DNA of 64,000 nucleotides from Candidatus Methylomirabilis sp. (GCA_020722725.1 DYKG01000013.1:1-64000); one strand, 5' to 3'. Counted from the first letter of the stretch, positions 33,307 through 44,000 are shown. The notes: generated by a model not told the origin, from the sequence alone. A program made the numbers and translations.

Positions 33307-35628
33307 ATGGAACAAAATATTGATTATTTAATTGAGATTTTTGGAAACTCAGGCAAAGAAAAGAAGCTTGAGATTCTTTCACGCCTGGCTGATGATAAAA
33401 GCGAAAAAACTTTGCAGTTCCTTACCAATTGTCTTGCCGATGAAAGCTGGAATGTTCGAAAATCTGCGGCAGACCTTCTTCGTGGATTTGGTGAACTGGC
33501 GGTTCCGGCTCTGTCTACGGCTTTGAATTCATACAGTTCTGATATTCAGCATTGGGCGCTGCAGATTCTCGGCGGGTGCGGGCCCAAAGGCATGCCTGCA
33601 ATTCTTCGGGCAATGAAGAGCAACAATGAGGAAATGCGTTTCTTTGCCTGTTCTGCTCTCGGCAGCACGCCAATGGCGCAGGGGGTTACTGCATTGCTGA
33701 GGGCTCTGGGTGATGAAAAGTGGCGTGTGAGAAAATCTGCTTCTGATGCTCTGGTTCGTTATGGTGAAGCGGTTATTGCTCCTCTGCAACAGGTTTTAAA
33801 GACTACTGAAGATGAAGATATAAGATTCTGGACCATCAAAACTCTTGGCAAGCTTGGGCCCAAAGCCCAGAAATTTCTACTGGAAGCTCTGCGCAACGGT
33901 GATAAAAAAACAAGATATGTCATCGCCGCTGCTCTTGGTGAATCTGGTGACAAAAGGGTCATTAAAGTTCTGATTGAATCTTTGGCCGACCCCGACTGGA
34001 CCATCAGGAAAAGCGCTACCATGGCGCTGGCAGAGATTGGCGACAATGCCGTAGATATGATGCTTGAATATTTGCGCGGCCCGAATGAAGATATCCGTGA
34101 TGGATGTCTTCGGGCTCTGGTTCGAACCGGAGATCGAGGACTTAAACGTTTATTTGACGAAATTATCCAGATGGATGATAACCAGCGTTATCTGATTCGA
34201 AAATCTATTGTTAAGATCGGTTCGCGTGTCGTTGAGCCGCTTATGCGTCTTTTTAAGTTAAGCTGCCCGGAAATCATTTCCTTTGCTGCTTCGGCTCTTG
34301 GGGAAATCGGTAACCCGCGCTCGGTACCAGTTCTGATCACCGGACTTTCAAACAATGATTGGAATGTTCGCCGAAGCTGTGCCTACGCTCTTACTGAAAT
34401 CGGTGAACGTGGCGTAGATAAAATTGCTGAAGCTCTGAAAAGCGCAAATGACGATGTTCGTTACTGGGTTACCAGAATTCTTGAAAGCATTGGAGAGCCA
34501 GGTGTTCCATATCTGGTAAAAGCCCTCCAGGACCCAAGCCGGGAAATTAGATTCTTTTCAGCCCGCGCTCTTGGGGCTTCTTTTGATCCTGGAGTTGCCA
34601 GGCACCTTATTAATTCTCTTTCAGATGAAGTCTGGAGCGTGAGAAAAGCGGCCGCCGAAAGTATATGTCGCATTGAAGGTCTGAATATCGATGACCTGCT
34701 TCGCCATATCTCAACTGATAATGCCGATATTCGATACTGGGTCGGGCAAATTCTTACCGACATTGGAAAAAAACATCTGCCGAGAATTATTGAAGCTATG
34801 CGCAAAGGCGATGCCGAATTGCGCCTTTATGCCGTTCAGGCTGCCGGATTGATCAACTCCTCTGAATTGATTGATCCATTGATCGTTTCTCTGCGTGACG
34901 ACAGCGAATGGGTAAGAACCTATGCTGCCATTTCTCTGGGGCAGACTGGCGACCCGCGAGCCATTATCCCGCTGATCCGCTGCTTTTCAGATCGTAATGC
35001 CGATGTTCATCGCAATGTCGTGCTCGCTTTCAATCGTCTCGGCGAGCAGGTTTATGGCGAACTGGTGAAATGCATTGAAGGCAATGATATTGAATTGAAA
35101 AAAAATGCCGCAATTGCATTTGCTGAAATGAAAGACGAACGCGGAGTCGATTCGGTCGTCATGATGATGGAAGACTCTGATGAAACGGTTCGGGCGGCAG
35201 CAGCAGAAGCTCTGGGGCATTTTCCCTGCCTGAAATCAAAAACAATTTTGACTGAAGGTCTCGAAGATAAATCAATTAAAGTGCGGTTAAGCGTTATCAG
35301 ATCGCTGGGGCAAATGAACAGTGAACCTGAAATTCTCGTGCTCATGGCTCATCTTAATAAGTCTCGCGATGAAAGAGAGTCGAGAACCGTAAAAAGAACT
35401 CTGGCTGAGCTTGCCGCCGAAAACCCCGATCTTTTCATAAATCTTTTTAACCATGAACAAAGTGCGGTTAAAAGCTCAGCATTCGACGCTCTCGTAACTG
35501 CCGGCATGGATGTTATGGCGAGGTTGACTCAGGTTGCGGCAGAAAGCAAGAACGAAACCATGGTTTTCTGGTGCAAAAAAGCAATTAAAACCATCAAAGA
35601 ACCCGGGGAGAACATTTTCTATGGCTGA
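33307..35628 (+). CDS. 773-residue HEAT/PBS-lyase-like repeat protein
   Basis: Nearly the whole protein is built of HEAT-type helical repeats of about 31-32 residues, roughly two dozen, with recurring patterns such as DESWNVRKSAADLLRGFG, DEKWRVRKSASDALVRYG and DPDWTIRKSATMALAEIG. The Asp-x-x-Trp-x-x-Arg-Lys-Ser-Ala pattern is the E-Z/PBS-lyase subfamily form, but no chromophore-lyase context exists. Such solenoids are protein-interaction scaffolds. There is no signal peptide, so it should be cytosolic. It lies between cdaR (18-nt gap) and dprA (8-nt overlap), so it is very probably co-translated with dprA. Its partner is unknown. Confidence 0.85.
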   Translation: MEQNIDYLIEIFGNSGKEKKLEILSRLADDKSEKTLQFLTNCLADESWNVRKSAADLLRGFGELAVPALSTALNSYSSDIQHWALQILGGCGPKGMPAILRAMKSNNEEMRFFACSALGSTPMAQGVTALLRALGDEKWRVRKSASDALVRYGEAVIAPLQQVLKTTEDEDIRFWTIKTLGKLGPKAQKFLLEALRNGDKKTRYVIAAALGESGDKRVIKVLIESLADPDWTIRKSATMALAEIGDNAVDMMLEYLRGPNEDIRDGCLRALVRTGDRGLKRLFDEIIQMDDNQRYLIRKSIVKIGSRVVEPLMRLFKLSCPEIISFAASALGEIGNPRSVPVLITGLSNNDWNVRRSCAYALTEIGERGVDKIAEALKSANDDVRYWVTRILESIGEPGVPYLVKALQDPSREIRFFSARALGASFDPGVARHLINSLSDEVWSVRKAAAESICRIEGLNIDDLLRHISTDNADIRYWVGQILTDIGKKHLPRIIEAMRKGDAELRLYAVQAAGLINSSELIDPLIVSLRDDSEWVRTYAAISLGQTGDPRAIIPLIRCFSDRNADVHRNVVLAFNRLGEQVYGELVKCIEGNDIELKKNAAIAFAEMKDERGVDSVVMMMEDSDETVRAAAAEALGHFPCLKSKTILTEGLEDKSIKVRLSVIRSLGQMNSEPEILVLMAHLNKSRDERESRTVKRTLAELAAENPDLFINLFNHEQSAVKSSAFDALVTAGMDVMARLTQVAAESKNETMVFWCKKAIKTIKEPGENIFYG

Positions 35629-36742
35629 AGCCAGATCTCTGGCTGAAATTCGGTCATGGCTACAGTTCGCTGGAATGCCATGGCTGGGTGCAACCATTAA
35701 GGCCGGCTTGATCAAAAGGTTTGGCAGTCCTGCCAGGGTTTTTTCGGCCGGCAGGGGCGAATTGCTGCAGGTCAAGGGATGGGATAACAATCGCCTGGAG
35801 CGGTTTCTCGCCGATGGCTCTCATGAAGAGCCGGTTTGTCCTCCTGAGTTGCTTGAGCAGAAGCAGGTTCGCCTGGTCTGCTTTTCCGATCCCGATTACC
35901 CACCTCTTTTACGTGAAATCCCAGACTCCCCAGTGGTGCTGTTCTGCATCGGCAAAATAGATTTTCAATCGGCCCCGTCCATAGCCATTGTCGGTGCGAG
36001 AAATGGCACTCAACTGGGTTATGACATTGCCCGAGAATTCTCCTGCGCCTTGGCTCGGGCCGGTTTTGTCGTGGTTTCTGGCCTCGCCCTGGGTATTGAT
36101 ACCTATGCTCATCGAGGGGCCATAGAGGCCAAATCGCAAACCATTGCAGTTCTCGGAAATGGCCCGGATATCGTCTATCCCAGGGCAAATCAGCGAATTC
36201 GCGAAAGAATTCTTCAGAATGGCGGCGCTCTGGTATCTGAATACCACCCCGGAGTCATTGCGCGACCCTGGCATTTTCCGGTGCGCAATCGCATCATTTC
36301 TGGAATGTGCCTCGCAACCCTCGTGGTTGAAGCCAGTTCACGCAGTGGTTCGCTGATTACAGCCCGATTGGCGGCCGAGCAGAATCGCGAAGTTTTTGCC
36401 ATTCCCGGCAACATCCGATCATCGGTAGCCGAAGGAACTCTTGCTCTTATTCAGGAAGGAGCCAATCTGGTGACTGATCCTGCTGAAATTATTGATTATT
36501 TCGCTGATTTGCTGCCGCAAAAGAAAAAACTTGAAAATAATTCTGATATGGATGATCTTTCTGATGAAGAAAAAAAACTTCTAAGAGATTTATCCATGCA
36601 ACCCAGAACAATTGACAGTCTGCTGGAAACCGGTTCGTACAAGCGTGACCGATTGTTTTCTTTACTTTTAACCCTTGAGATGAGAGATTATTTAATTAAG
36701 CTTCCTGGTAATTCCTATCTGGCCAGAAAAAATGTCGCATGA
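35621..36742 (+). CDS. dprA: DNA processing protein DprA
   Basis: The 373-residue protein has an N-terminal SAM-like helical domain (about 1-75), the central Rossmann-type DprA fold with IAIVGARNGTQLGYD, VVVSGLALGIDTYAHRGAIE, IAVLGNGPDIVYPRAN, NGGALVSEYHPG and VVEASSRSGSLITARLAAEQNREVFAIPGNI, and a C-terminal winged-helix-like domain. DprA binds incoming single-stranded DNA and loads RecA during natural transformation. The ATG at 35621 overlaps the HEAT gene by 8 nt, with GGGGAG upstream. Together with the pilus-like cluster at 59-64 kb it hints at competence, though comEA/comEC are not in view. Confidence 0.95.
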   Translation: MAEARSLAEIRSWLQFAGMPWLGATIKAGLIKRFGSPARVFSAGRGELLQVKGWDNNRLERFLADGSHEEPVCPPELLEQKQVRLVCFSDPDYPPLLREIPDSPVVLFCIGKIDFQSAPSIAIVGARNGTQLGYDIAREFSCALARAGFVVVSGLALGIDTYAHRGAIEAKSQTIAVLGNGPDIVYPRANQRIRERILQNGGALVSEYHPGVIARPWHFPVRNRIISGMCLATLVVEASSRSGSLITARLAAEQNREVFAIPGNIRSSVAEGTLALIQEGANLVTDPAEIIDYFADLLPQKKKLENNSDMDDLSDEEKKLLRDLSMQPRTIDSLLETGSYKRDRLFSLLLTLEMRDYLIKLPGNSYLARKNVA

Positions 36743-36751
36743 AGGTATGTT

Positions 36752-37258
36752 ATGAACAGGATTAAGAGCCCATTTACCAATATCATGGAAATAATGGATA
36801 TCGTTATAAAGCGAATTGAAACCAAAGGACTGGATGAATCAGGCCGAGACCCGATGGTGAGCAAGCTTCTTGAAAAGGGTTTCAGTCTGAATGACATTGA
36901 AATCGCCATGAACCTTGTTTCAATGATGACCTCACGGGTAAATCCCCTGCTTAGCGTTGGTAATCGGGATTTTCATGGCGATGGCACTCCTTGTGGTGTC
37001 AGGCACCTGCATGCATCTGAAGCCATCAGACTTTCGCCCGATGCTCAGCAAATGCTGCTTAAACTGGTCGAAGAGGGAGTTATTTCTCAGCTGCATTTTG
37101 AAAAAGCAATCGAGTATATCTGGGCAAGTGACTTGCGCAATGTCTCCCTTTCCCGCCTCGAACTTATTGTTCTTCTCACCAGGCCTGAATCAGAAATCAA
37201 CGAAGAAAAGGAATTGACTGCTGATTACTTGTTGGCCCAATCATTGTCGCTACATTGA
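36752..37258 (+). CDS. smg: Smg/DUF494-like protein
   Basis: The 168-residue protein resembles Smg (DUF494) in order and motif: an N-terminal helix pair (MEIMDIVIKRI; KLLEKGFSLNDIEIAMNLV), a loop, then RHLHASEAIRLSPDAQQMLLKLVEEGVISQLHFEKAIEYIW and VSLSRLELIVLLTRPES. In enterobacteria smg lies just after dprA and near a topoisomerase-type gene, and here it sits exactly between dprA and topA. The function of Smg is not established. The start has a weak SD 9 nt after the dprA stop, consistent with operon expression. Confidence 0.75.
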   Translation: MNRIKSPFTNIMEIMDIVIKRIETKGLDESGRDPMVSKLLEKGFSLNDIEIAMNLVSMMTSRVNPLLSVGNRDFHGDGTPCGVRHLHASEAIRLSPDAQQMLLKLVEEGVISQLHFEKAIEYIWASDLRNVSLSRLELIVLLTRPESEINEEKELTADYLLAQSLSLH

Positions 37259-37292
37259 TATCTAAATCGCAGAAATTTTCACAGGAGGCTGA

Positions 37293-39626
37293 ATGGCAAA
37301 AAACCTAATTATTGTCGAGTCACCAGGCAAAATCAAGACTTTGTCGAAATTTCTTGGTAAGGATTTTGTTGTCGAAGCCTCAAAAGGTCATGTCATCGAC
37401 CTGCCACCCTCAAGATTTGGGGTCAATACCGAAGATGGCTTTGTGCCTGATTTTCGTGTCGTTAAAGACCGCAAAGATGTTATTCTCAGGTTGCAAAAGC
37501 TTGCTAAAACCGCTGAACGTATTTATCTTGCCCCTGACCCTGACCGCGAAGGCGAAGCTATCAGCTGGCATCTGGCCAATATTTTGAATATTGACCCATT
37601 GTCAGACTGCCGTATTACTTTTAACTCGATTACCCGCGATGATGTTCTCAAGTCTCTCGAACAACCGCGAGGAATTAATTTCAGTCTGGTTAATGCCCAA
37701 CAGTCCAGAAGAATTCTCGATCGCCTTGTCGGTTACCGCCTTTCGCCGCTTCTGTGGCAGAAAATTTGCCTTGGCTTATCTGCCGGAAGAGTCCAGTCGG
37801 TTGCTGTTTCTCTCATCTGCAACCGCGAAAAAGAAATTCTGGCCTTCAATCCCGAAGAATACTGGACCATAGCTGCAGATGTAAAAAACAGCAAAAATAA
37901 AAAGTTTCAGATTAAACTGGTTAAAATCGACGGAAAAAAAGCAGTAGTTCCCAACGGTGAACAAGCCGAAAAGATTGTGGCGGCATTGAAAAAGGCTGAC
38001 CTGAAAATTGACCAGGTTGCTTCAAGAGACCGTCGCCAGGCCCCGCCGCCGCCTTTTATCACCAGTACCCTGCAAGCCGAAGCCGCACAGAAATTCAGTT
38101 TTACACCGCGTCGCACCATGTCAGTTGCCCAGAAGCTATATGAAGGGATTGAGCTTGGTAAGGACGGACAGGTAGGTCTGATTACCTACATGCGAACTGA
38201 TTCAGTCAGAATCGCTCCTGAAGGGCTTAGAGAACTTGAGGATTATCTCAAAGAACAGTTTTCAGCAGATTACCGGCTCAAACAGCTGCGTAGTTTTAAG
38301 ATGAAAAAAGGCGCTCAGGATGCCCATGAAGCGATCAGGCCAACCTCGGTTTGGCGAACTCCTGACCAGGTTGCTCATTATTTAAAACCTGAGCAGTTGA
38401 AACTATATACCTTGATCTGGCGCCGCTTTGTTGCCTCCCAAATGGCAGATGCCACGTATAAAGTCGTGACCGCTGACATCGAAATAAACGAATATCTCTT
38501 TCAGGCAACCGGCACTACAATGGTTTTCGATGGCTTTACCTCTCTCTATGCGGTTGGCCGCGATGAAGACAGTCAGGAACCTGATGAAGAAGGTAAGCAG
38601 AAATTGCCTCTTCTCGAAGAGAATGAAAAAATTCAACTCCTTGAAGTTGAAGCCAATCAGAATTTTACAGCCCCCCCCCCAAGATACAGCGAATCTTCAT
38701 TGATCAAAACGCTTGAAAAAGAAGGAATCGGCAGGCCCAGTACCTACGCCACTATCGTCGATACAATTCAGCAGCGTAAATATGTTAAAAAAGTTGAGGG
38801 CCGGTTCCATCCAACTGATGTGGCTTTTGTGGTGAATGAAATTCTTGAGCGTTGCTTCTCAGACATTATCAACCCTGGCTTTACTGCACAGATGGAAGGA
38901 AAGCTTGATAGGGTTGAAGACGGCGAGATAGACTGGGTTGATGTTTTAAATGAATTTTACAGTCCCTTCATGAATGACCTTAAAAGGGCCGAGGAAGCCA
39001 TTGATAAGGTGCAGATCGGATCAGACATGGTATGCGAAAAATGCGGCAAAAAAATGATGGTTCGACTCGGTCGAACCGGAAAATTTCTTGCCTGTTCCGG
39101 CTATCCTGAATGCCGCTCGACGGTTAATATTCCCGAAGAGGTTTTGTTGTTCGCCAGCGGTCTGCCAAAGCCACCAATGCAGGTTTCACAGTTGCTGAGT
39201 CGGCTTAAAGAGCGCTCTGCCAGAGAATTTGAAGCAGTCGAAGAGAAGTGTGAAAAATGTGGTGCTGACATGTATATTCGCGAAGGACGCTTTGGGCGGT
39301 TTGTCGCCTGCTCAAATTATCCTGAATGCAAAAACACCCGCCAGCTCGTAAAAGAAACCGGTGTCAATTGCCCCGTTGAAGGCTGTAATGGAAAAATTCT
39401 TGAAAAGAAATCAAAACGTGGTCGATTATTCTATGGGTGCTCAAATTATCCACAGTGTGAATTGACCACCTGGGCGTTGCCAACCGGTGAACTTTGCCCC
39501 GAATGCAATTCACCATTGGTCTGGCACAACACCCGCAAGAGCGGTAAATACATCAAATGTTCGGGCAAGGGCTGTAAGTTCAAAAAGTTTCCGGAAGAGG
39601 AAGACAATGCCGACCAGAAAGAATAA
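37293..39626 (+). CDS. topA: DNA topoisomerase I
   Basis: This 777-residue type IA topoisomerase relaxes negative supercoils by transient single-strand breaks. The TOPRIM domain holds IVESPGKIKTL and APDPDREGEAISWHL (DxD-type metal site). The catalytic tyrosine is Tyr299 in GLITYMRTDSVRI. EGIGRPSTYATIV follows. The C-terminal 200 residues hold four zinc-ribbon units (CEKCGKKM...CSGYPECRS, CEKCGADM...CSNYPECKN, CPVEGCNG...CSNYPQCEL, CPECNSPL...CSGKGCKF). A C10 run at 38671-38680 encodes the Pro repeat. AGGAGG precedes the ATG. Its 3' end overlaps trmFO by 20 nt, a conserved topA-trmFO pairing. Confidence 0.97.
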   Translation: MAKNLIIVESPGKIKTLSKFLGKDFVVEASKGHVIDLPPSRFGVNTEDGFVPDFRVVKDRKDVILRLQKLAKTAERIYLAPDPDREGEAISWHLANILNIDPLSDCRITFNSITRDDVLKSLEQPRGINFSLVNAQQSRRILDRLVGYRLSPLLWQKICLGLSAGRVQSVAVSLICNREKEILAFNPEEYWTIAADVKNSKNKKFQIKLVKIDGKKAVVPNGEQAEKIVAALKKADLKIDQVASRDRRQAPPPPFITSTLQAEAAQKFSFTPRRTMSVAQKLYEGIELGKDGQVGLITYMRTDSVRIAPEGLRELEDYLKEQFSADYRLKQLRSFKMKKGAQDAHEAIRPTSVWRTPDQVAHYLKPEQLKLYTLIWRRFVASQMADATYKVVTADIEINEYLFQATGTTMVFDGFTSLYAVGRDEDSQEPDEEGKQKLPLLEENEKIQLLEVEANQNFTAPPPRYSESSLIKTLEKEGIGRPSTYATIVDTIQQRKYVKKVEGRFHPTDVAFVVNEILERCFSDIINPGFTAQMEGKLDRVEDGEIDWVDVLNEFYSPFMNDLKRAEEAIDKVQIGSDMVCEKCGKKMMVRLGRTGKFLACSGYPECRSTVNIPEEVLLFASGLPKPPMQVSQLLSRLKERSAREFEAVEEKCEKCGADMYIREGRFGRFVACSNYPECKNTRQLVKETGVNCPVEGCNGKILEKKSKRGRLFYGCSNYPQCELTTWALPTGELCPECNSPLVWHNTRKSGKYIKCSGKGCKFKKFPEEEDNADQKE
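38671..38680 (+). repeat. C10 homopolymer inside topA
   Basis: Ten consecutive C bases encode part of Ala-Pro-Pro-Pro ahead of RYSESSLIKTL. The frame is intact, but a one-base slip would truncate an essential enzyme. It is the longest C run I noticed in a coding region of the window. Confidence 0.7.
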
Positions 39627-40938
39627 GAAGATTGAAGTAACTGTTATCGGTGCAGGTCTGGCCGGAACAGAGGCTGTATATCAGCTGATCAGACGCCAGA
39701 TTACAGTGCGGTTTTGCGAAATGCGACCCAAAAAATCAACTGGTGCCCATACCGGCGCTCTTTTTGCCGAGCTCGTCTGCAGCAACTCGGTTGGCAGCAA
39801 TCTTCCTGATCGCGCTTCCGGGCTGCTTAAGGAAGAAATGCGCCTGCTGGGCAGCTATTTCATGGATGTTGCCTACAAATACCGGGTTCCTGCCGGAAAC
39901 GCTCTGGCTGTCGATCGCGGTGCCTTTGCCCGCGAAATTACCCGCTATTTGAAAGGTCACATGCTTATTGATTTTGTTAACGAAGAAATAACCGAAATTC
40001 CCGAAGAAGGTCTGGTTATCGTGGCGTCTGGCCCTTTGACATCGCCGTCCCTGTTGAAATCTCTCGAAAAGCTGGTTGGCGCAAAACACCTGGAATTTTT
40101 TGATGCAATTGCTCCCCTGGTAGCTGCTGAATCGGTCGACATGAGCATCGCTTTCAAAGGCGACCGCTATGGTGAAGCCGGTAAGGGTGACTATATCAAC
40201 TGCCCGATGGATCGCGAAGAATACCTGGCTTTTGTCGATGCTCTACTCAAAGCTGAACGAATCGAGCTTTCTGAACTCGAAAAATCTGAACGCAAAAAAT
40301 TCTTCTCTGCCTGTCAGCCGGTTGAAATTATTGCTGAATCCGGCGTCGATTCTCTGCGCTTCGGGCCCATGAAACCGGTGGGATTCGCCGACCCGAGAAC
40401 CGGCAAGCGACCATACGCCCTTGTTCAGCTGCGTCAGGATAACCTGCTCGGCAGTCTTTATAACCTTGTCGGTTTTCAGACCAACCTTAAACATGCCGAG
40501 CAGCAGCGAGTATTCAGAATGATTCCCGGCATGAAAAATGCCGAATTCGTCAGACTTGGCCAGATGCATCGAAATTCATACATCAATTCCCCCGAAGTTT
40601 TGACCCCGACCCTGCAGCTGAAAAAAGAACCAAGAATCTTTTTTGCCGGCCAGATCTCAGGAGTCGAAGGCTATACCGAATCGGCAGCCACCGGATTAAT
40701 TGCCGGCTTGAACGCTTCCCGCCTGATCCAGGGAAAAGAACCGGTGGTAATGCCACCCCAGACCATGATTGGCGGTCTGATAAATTACATTACCTTCTCG
40801 GGCCACAAGGATTTCCACCCGATGAACGCCAACTTCGGTATTTTCGAATCCGAAGACGGCGCCAAGGGTGACCTGCGCAAAGAACTCATCATCCGCGCCG
40901 CCCGCCGTAAACTGAGAGAGTTTTACGACCAGATTTAA
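39607..40938 (+). CDS. trmFO: tRNA (uracil-54-C5)-methyltransferase TrmFO (folate-dependent)
   Basis: The 443-residue flavoenzyme methylates U54 of the tRNA T-loop using methylene-tetrahydrofolate and FAD. Visible motifs are the FAD Rossmann loop VIGAGLAGTEA (about residues 13-23), RFCEMRPKKSTGAHTG, AELVCSNSVGSN with the first conserved Cys, FSACQPVEII with the second, FGPMKPVGF and ISGVEGYTESAATGLIAG. The ATG at 39607 is preceded by GGAAGAGG; longer in-frame starts lie within topA and were rejected. It ends the plus-strand run from dapA. A strong bidirectional terminator follows. Confidence 0.96.
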   Translation: MPTRKNKKIEVTVIGAGLAGTEAVYQLIRRQITVRFCEMRPKKSTGAHTGALFAELVCSNSVGSNLPDRASGLLKEEMRLLGSYFMDVAYKYRVPAGNALAVDRGAFAREITRYLKGHMLIDFVNEEITEIPEEGLVIVASGPLTSPSLLKSLEKLVGAKHLEFFDAIAPLVAAESVDMSIAFKGDRYGEAGKGDYINCPMDREEYLAFVDALLKAERIELSELEKSERKKFFSACQPVEIIAESGVDSLRFGPMKPVGFADPRTGKRPYALVQLRQDNLLGSLYNLVGFQTNLKHAEQQRVFRMIPGMKNAEFVRLGQMHRNSYINSPEVLTPTLQLKKEPRIFFAGQISGVEGYTESAATGLIAGLNASRLIQGKEPVVMPPQTMIGGLINYITFSGHKDFHPMNANFGIFESEDGAKGDLRKELIIRAARRKLREFYDQI

Positions 40939-40961
40939 ACAATTATTTAAATTTTTCGTAT

Positions 40962-40983
40962 GGGCTGGCCTCCGCGCCAGCCC
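40962..40983. repeat. GC-rich intergenic palindrome (GGGCTGGC/GCCAGCCC)
   Basis: GGGCTGGC (40962-40969) and GCCAGCCC (40976-40983) with loop CTCCGC lie between the trmFO stop and the terminator. Sequence and layout resemble the elements at 20075-20094 and 63866-63887. Confidence 0.6.
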
Positions 40984-41000
40984 GCCTCATATCTAAACCA

Positions 41001-41030
41001 AAAAACGGGCCCTGTAACAGGCCCGTTTTT
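41001..41030. terminator. bidirectional intrinsic terminator between trmFO and the giant lipoprotein gene
   Basis: AAAAACGGGCC (41001-41011) and GGCCCGTTTTT (41020-41030) form an 11-bp stem with an 8-nt loop. The A/T arms give U tracts on both strands, suiting the convergent genes on either side. Confidence 0.85.
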
Positions 41031-41047
41031 ATTTTGAGTGGAACCTC

Positions 41048-44000
41048 TTAATTGCTCTTAAGCCAGTTCGACAAGCCGCTTCTGATAACCTGAATTCTGC
41101 TGTTTTCAGCAATGAACAGATCGTAACCTGAGCTGTAAATGCTTGCCGGCGATTCAAACTGCCCGTTTCCGGTTCCGCTTGCACCAAATTTCATCAACTG
41201 TTGATTGGTTGATGGATCGATCAGTGTAATCTCGCTGGTTGTACCGTCTAGAGTAAATATGTATGTTTTTGCAAAAGCAATGTCAATCGGGTTAGGAGCT
41301 GTGATAGATGTGGGATTTGCCATCCCGCTATTCATCATAACCACACGATTATTGTTTCGGTCAGCCAGAAAAAGCTTGCCAAGCGTGTCGGGAAGAACAT
41401 CGGTGAATCTGACTCTTAGCGAAGTTCCAAAAGCTATGCTGTTTGCTTCAGTTAATGCATTGGCATTATTACCCGTGTCCGAATCAAAAGAGAGAAGTTG
41501 CCCATTACTGTTGGCGGCATACGCAAGTTTCAATGCTGCAACATCATTGTTGAAAGCAATTGATGTTGCATTGCTGAATTGATTAAACCCGCCTGCGTTT
41601 GCTGCAAAAAGCGCGGACCATGAATCCGCTTCTTCAAAGCTCACCATTGCCTGCGAGGCAACGTTCAAGCCAAGAACTGTAACTTGTCCATCGAATACTG
41701 TGCCAGATATTGGCTGGAAGGTATATGAGGCCTGAGCGGAATAATCGGTGAAGTCGGTGCTGAAATCCGCGTTGAATTTGGTTCCCTGGAATTGCAGTTC
41801 TCTTACCCACGGGGTTGTGGTCGTGTTGTGAGTCGTGTAGATGGTGGGTGTTTGACCTACGCCGCTGCCTTCAATGAAAAGTGCTCTTGCTGTCGGAATC
41901 GGGCCTACACCATAGCTGAAGCTGAGGCTTTGCCATAAGTGCAGCCTTTTATAAACGACCACGCTTGTTTGGGTAGCCGGGTAGGATCCATAGAAGGAAT
42001 CACGCAGTTCCGCCATTACTGTTGCGCTTCCAATAGGTATGGAGTGAACCAGAGTTTTTCCGGTTCCATTGAAAACGTAGCCTCCACCGATGTTGGTATA
42101 CCAGCGAATATTATCGGGATTGAAATTTTCGATCGGGCCACCAATTTCAAAGTCGTTTGAGTTCATGGTGAAAGTAAGTTCCAGGTTTGGCTGAGTGGAA
42201 AGAAAAACCGGAATGTCGCCGGGAGCGGTCGCATATTGTGTGCTGCTGATAGTTATAATGCCGGTTGGCAGTGTGTTTACGAAAACCCCGACAGAGGCAA
42301 TACTGGTTACGTTGTAAAGATCGGTTGCATGGCAGAAAATGGTGTGATTGCCCGATGCCAGCGAACTGGTCGAATAGTTCTGCCCGGTACCAATCTGAGC
42401 CGCATCGTCATACCACCGGTAAGTCAGCACATCAGTTGGGTCAATGTCGCTGCCGGTTGAAGAGAAACTTATGGTTTCGCCGGTGTCATAGCGCGTTCCA
42501 GAAGCCGGGGCGGTTATTGTTACCGTTGGAGTGGCATTGACATAAAGAACATGCTGGCTGAAACTGCTTACGCCATAGACATCGGAACCAGTCAGAGTAA
42601 TAACATGCTTTCCCAGCTTGGCTGAATCGGTGAAGGTGTAGGCAAAGCTCGATTCGCCGGTTTTTATTGTTGAAGTGGCATTGTTAAAGTTGTCTTCCCA
42701 TTTCATTGTTCCTGAAGAAATGCTTGAACTGTCCAAACCTGATATGCCAGATCCGGTAAAGTTGAACTGTTCGTTCAATGCAACCACTGCATTGTTGGCT
42801 GGAGCATTAATCGTCATGGTAGGCCGCTGGTTAACGATTACCCGGGTGCTCGAAGATACGCTGCCGCCCTGAGAGTCACTTACAATTAGAGTTATGTCAT
42901 GAATTCCCGCCGTTAGCGTACTGACAACGACCGGGTTGCCCATCGCTATTGTGGTCAGGCCTCTCCGCCACAGATAATGCCCACCATTGAGGCTTTGATT
43001 CGGGTCGTTTGCATTGGCTGAAAATGTTATTGGATCTCCTGAAAGATATACAGTTCCACTTGTTGGGCTGATCGAAGAAATCGTGGGTGAAGTGTTGATA
43101 AACACTTCAATGGTTGCTGCTGACGATTCGGCACCAATCTTGTCTTTTGATTTTAGCGTAACCGTCTGTGTTCCGGCTGGAAGGTCGGTGCGCGAGAAAC
43201 TTGTTCCGGTAAGGGTTGTTCCTCCAGGAAGAGTCCATGTCAGGCTGGCCGCAGGGATGGTAATATCTTCAACATCGGTGCCGATACCGGTAAAATTTAC
43301 GCTTGCTCCAAGCTGGAAAATACTTTTGTTTGCCGGTGCAGTAATCCGGGCAAATGGGTTGGAATTGATTCGGAATTTTACTGAAGCCTGACCGGTTGCA
43401 CCAAGTGAGTCATTTGCCTGAACAGTCACAACGTATGTCGCGGGTTCGGTAACCTGCAGGCTTAATGAAGATCTCTGGTGGCCTATCATGACTGCTGTTT
43501 CGCCTTCTTTTGACTGATACCAGGTAAATGCTGACGGGGCCAAATTGCCTTCTTCTGCATCAGTTGCCGTGGCTGAATAGAAAATAGTAGCCGGCGCACT
43601 GAGCGAATTGTTCGTCGGTGCGGTAATATTCACAACAGGATTTTGATTTGGTGGCGGATTGGGATCGCTGCTTACTGTGAAAGTTGCGACCTTGAGAGCG
43701 GTTCCACCCTTGCCATCGCTGACCAGAACCCTTATTTGAGGGTATGTCGTTCCAGTAACATTTGGGGTTGTCCAGGTGGTGGTAACTTCGTTGGTCGGAT
43801 TGAGTGTGCCCGCGGTTGCAGACCAGGTGTAAGTAAGAGCATCTCCATTGGCATCTGAAGCGTTTGCAGTTAAAACATGCTGGGTGTTAGCTAGAAATGT
43901 TGTCGCATCGCTGTTGATACTCAGAACTACCGGAGCATAGTTGGTTCCACCGCCGTTGCCGCTTCCAATTTTTATTTGAATTTTTGCTGCGGCAGAAAGA

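Noticed and set aside
33307-35628. Phycobilisome lyase assignment for the HEAT-repeat gene
   Set aside because: The PBS-lyase-like repeat is common in unrelated scaffolds and no photosynthetic genes are present.
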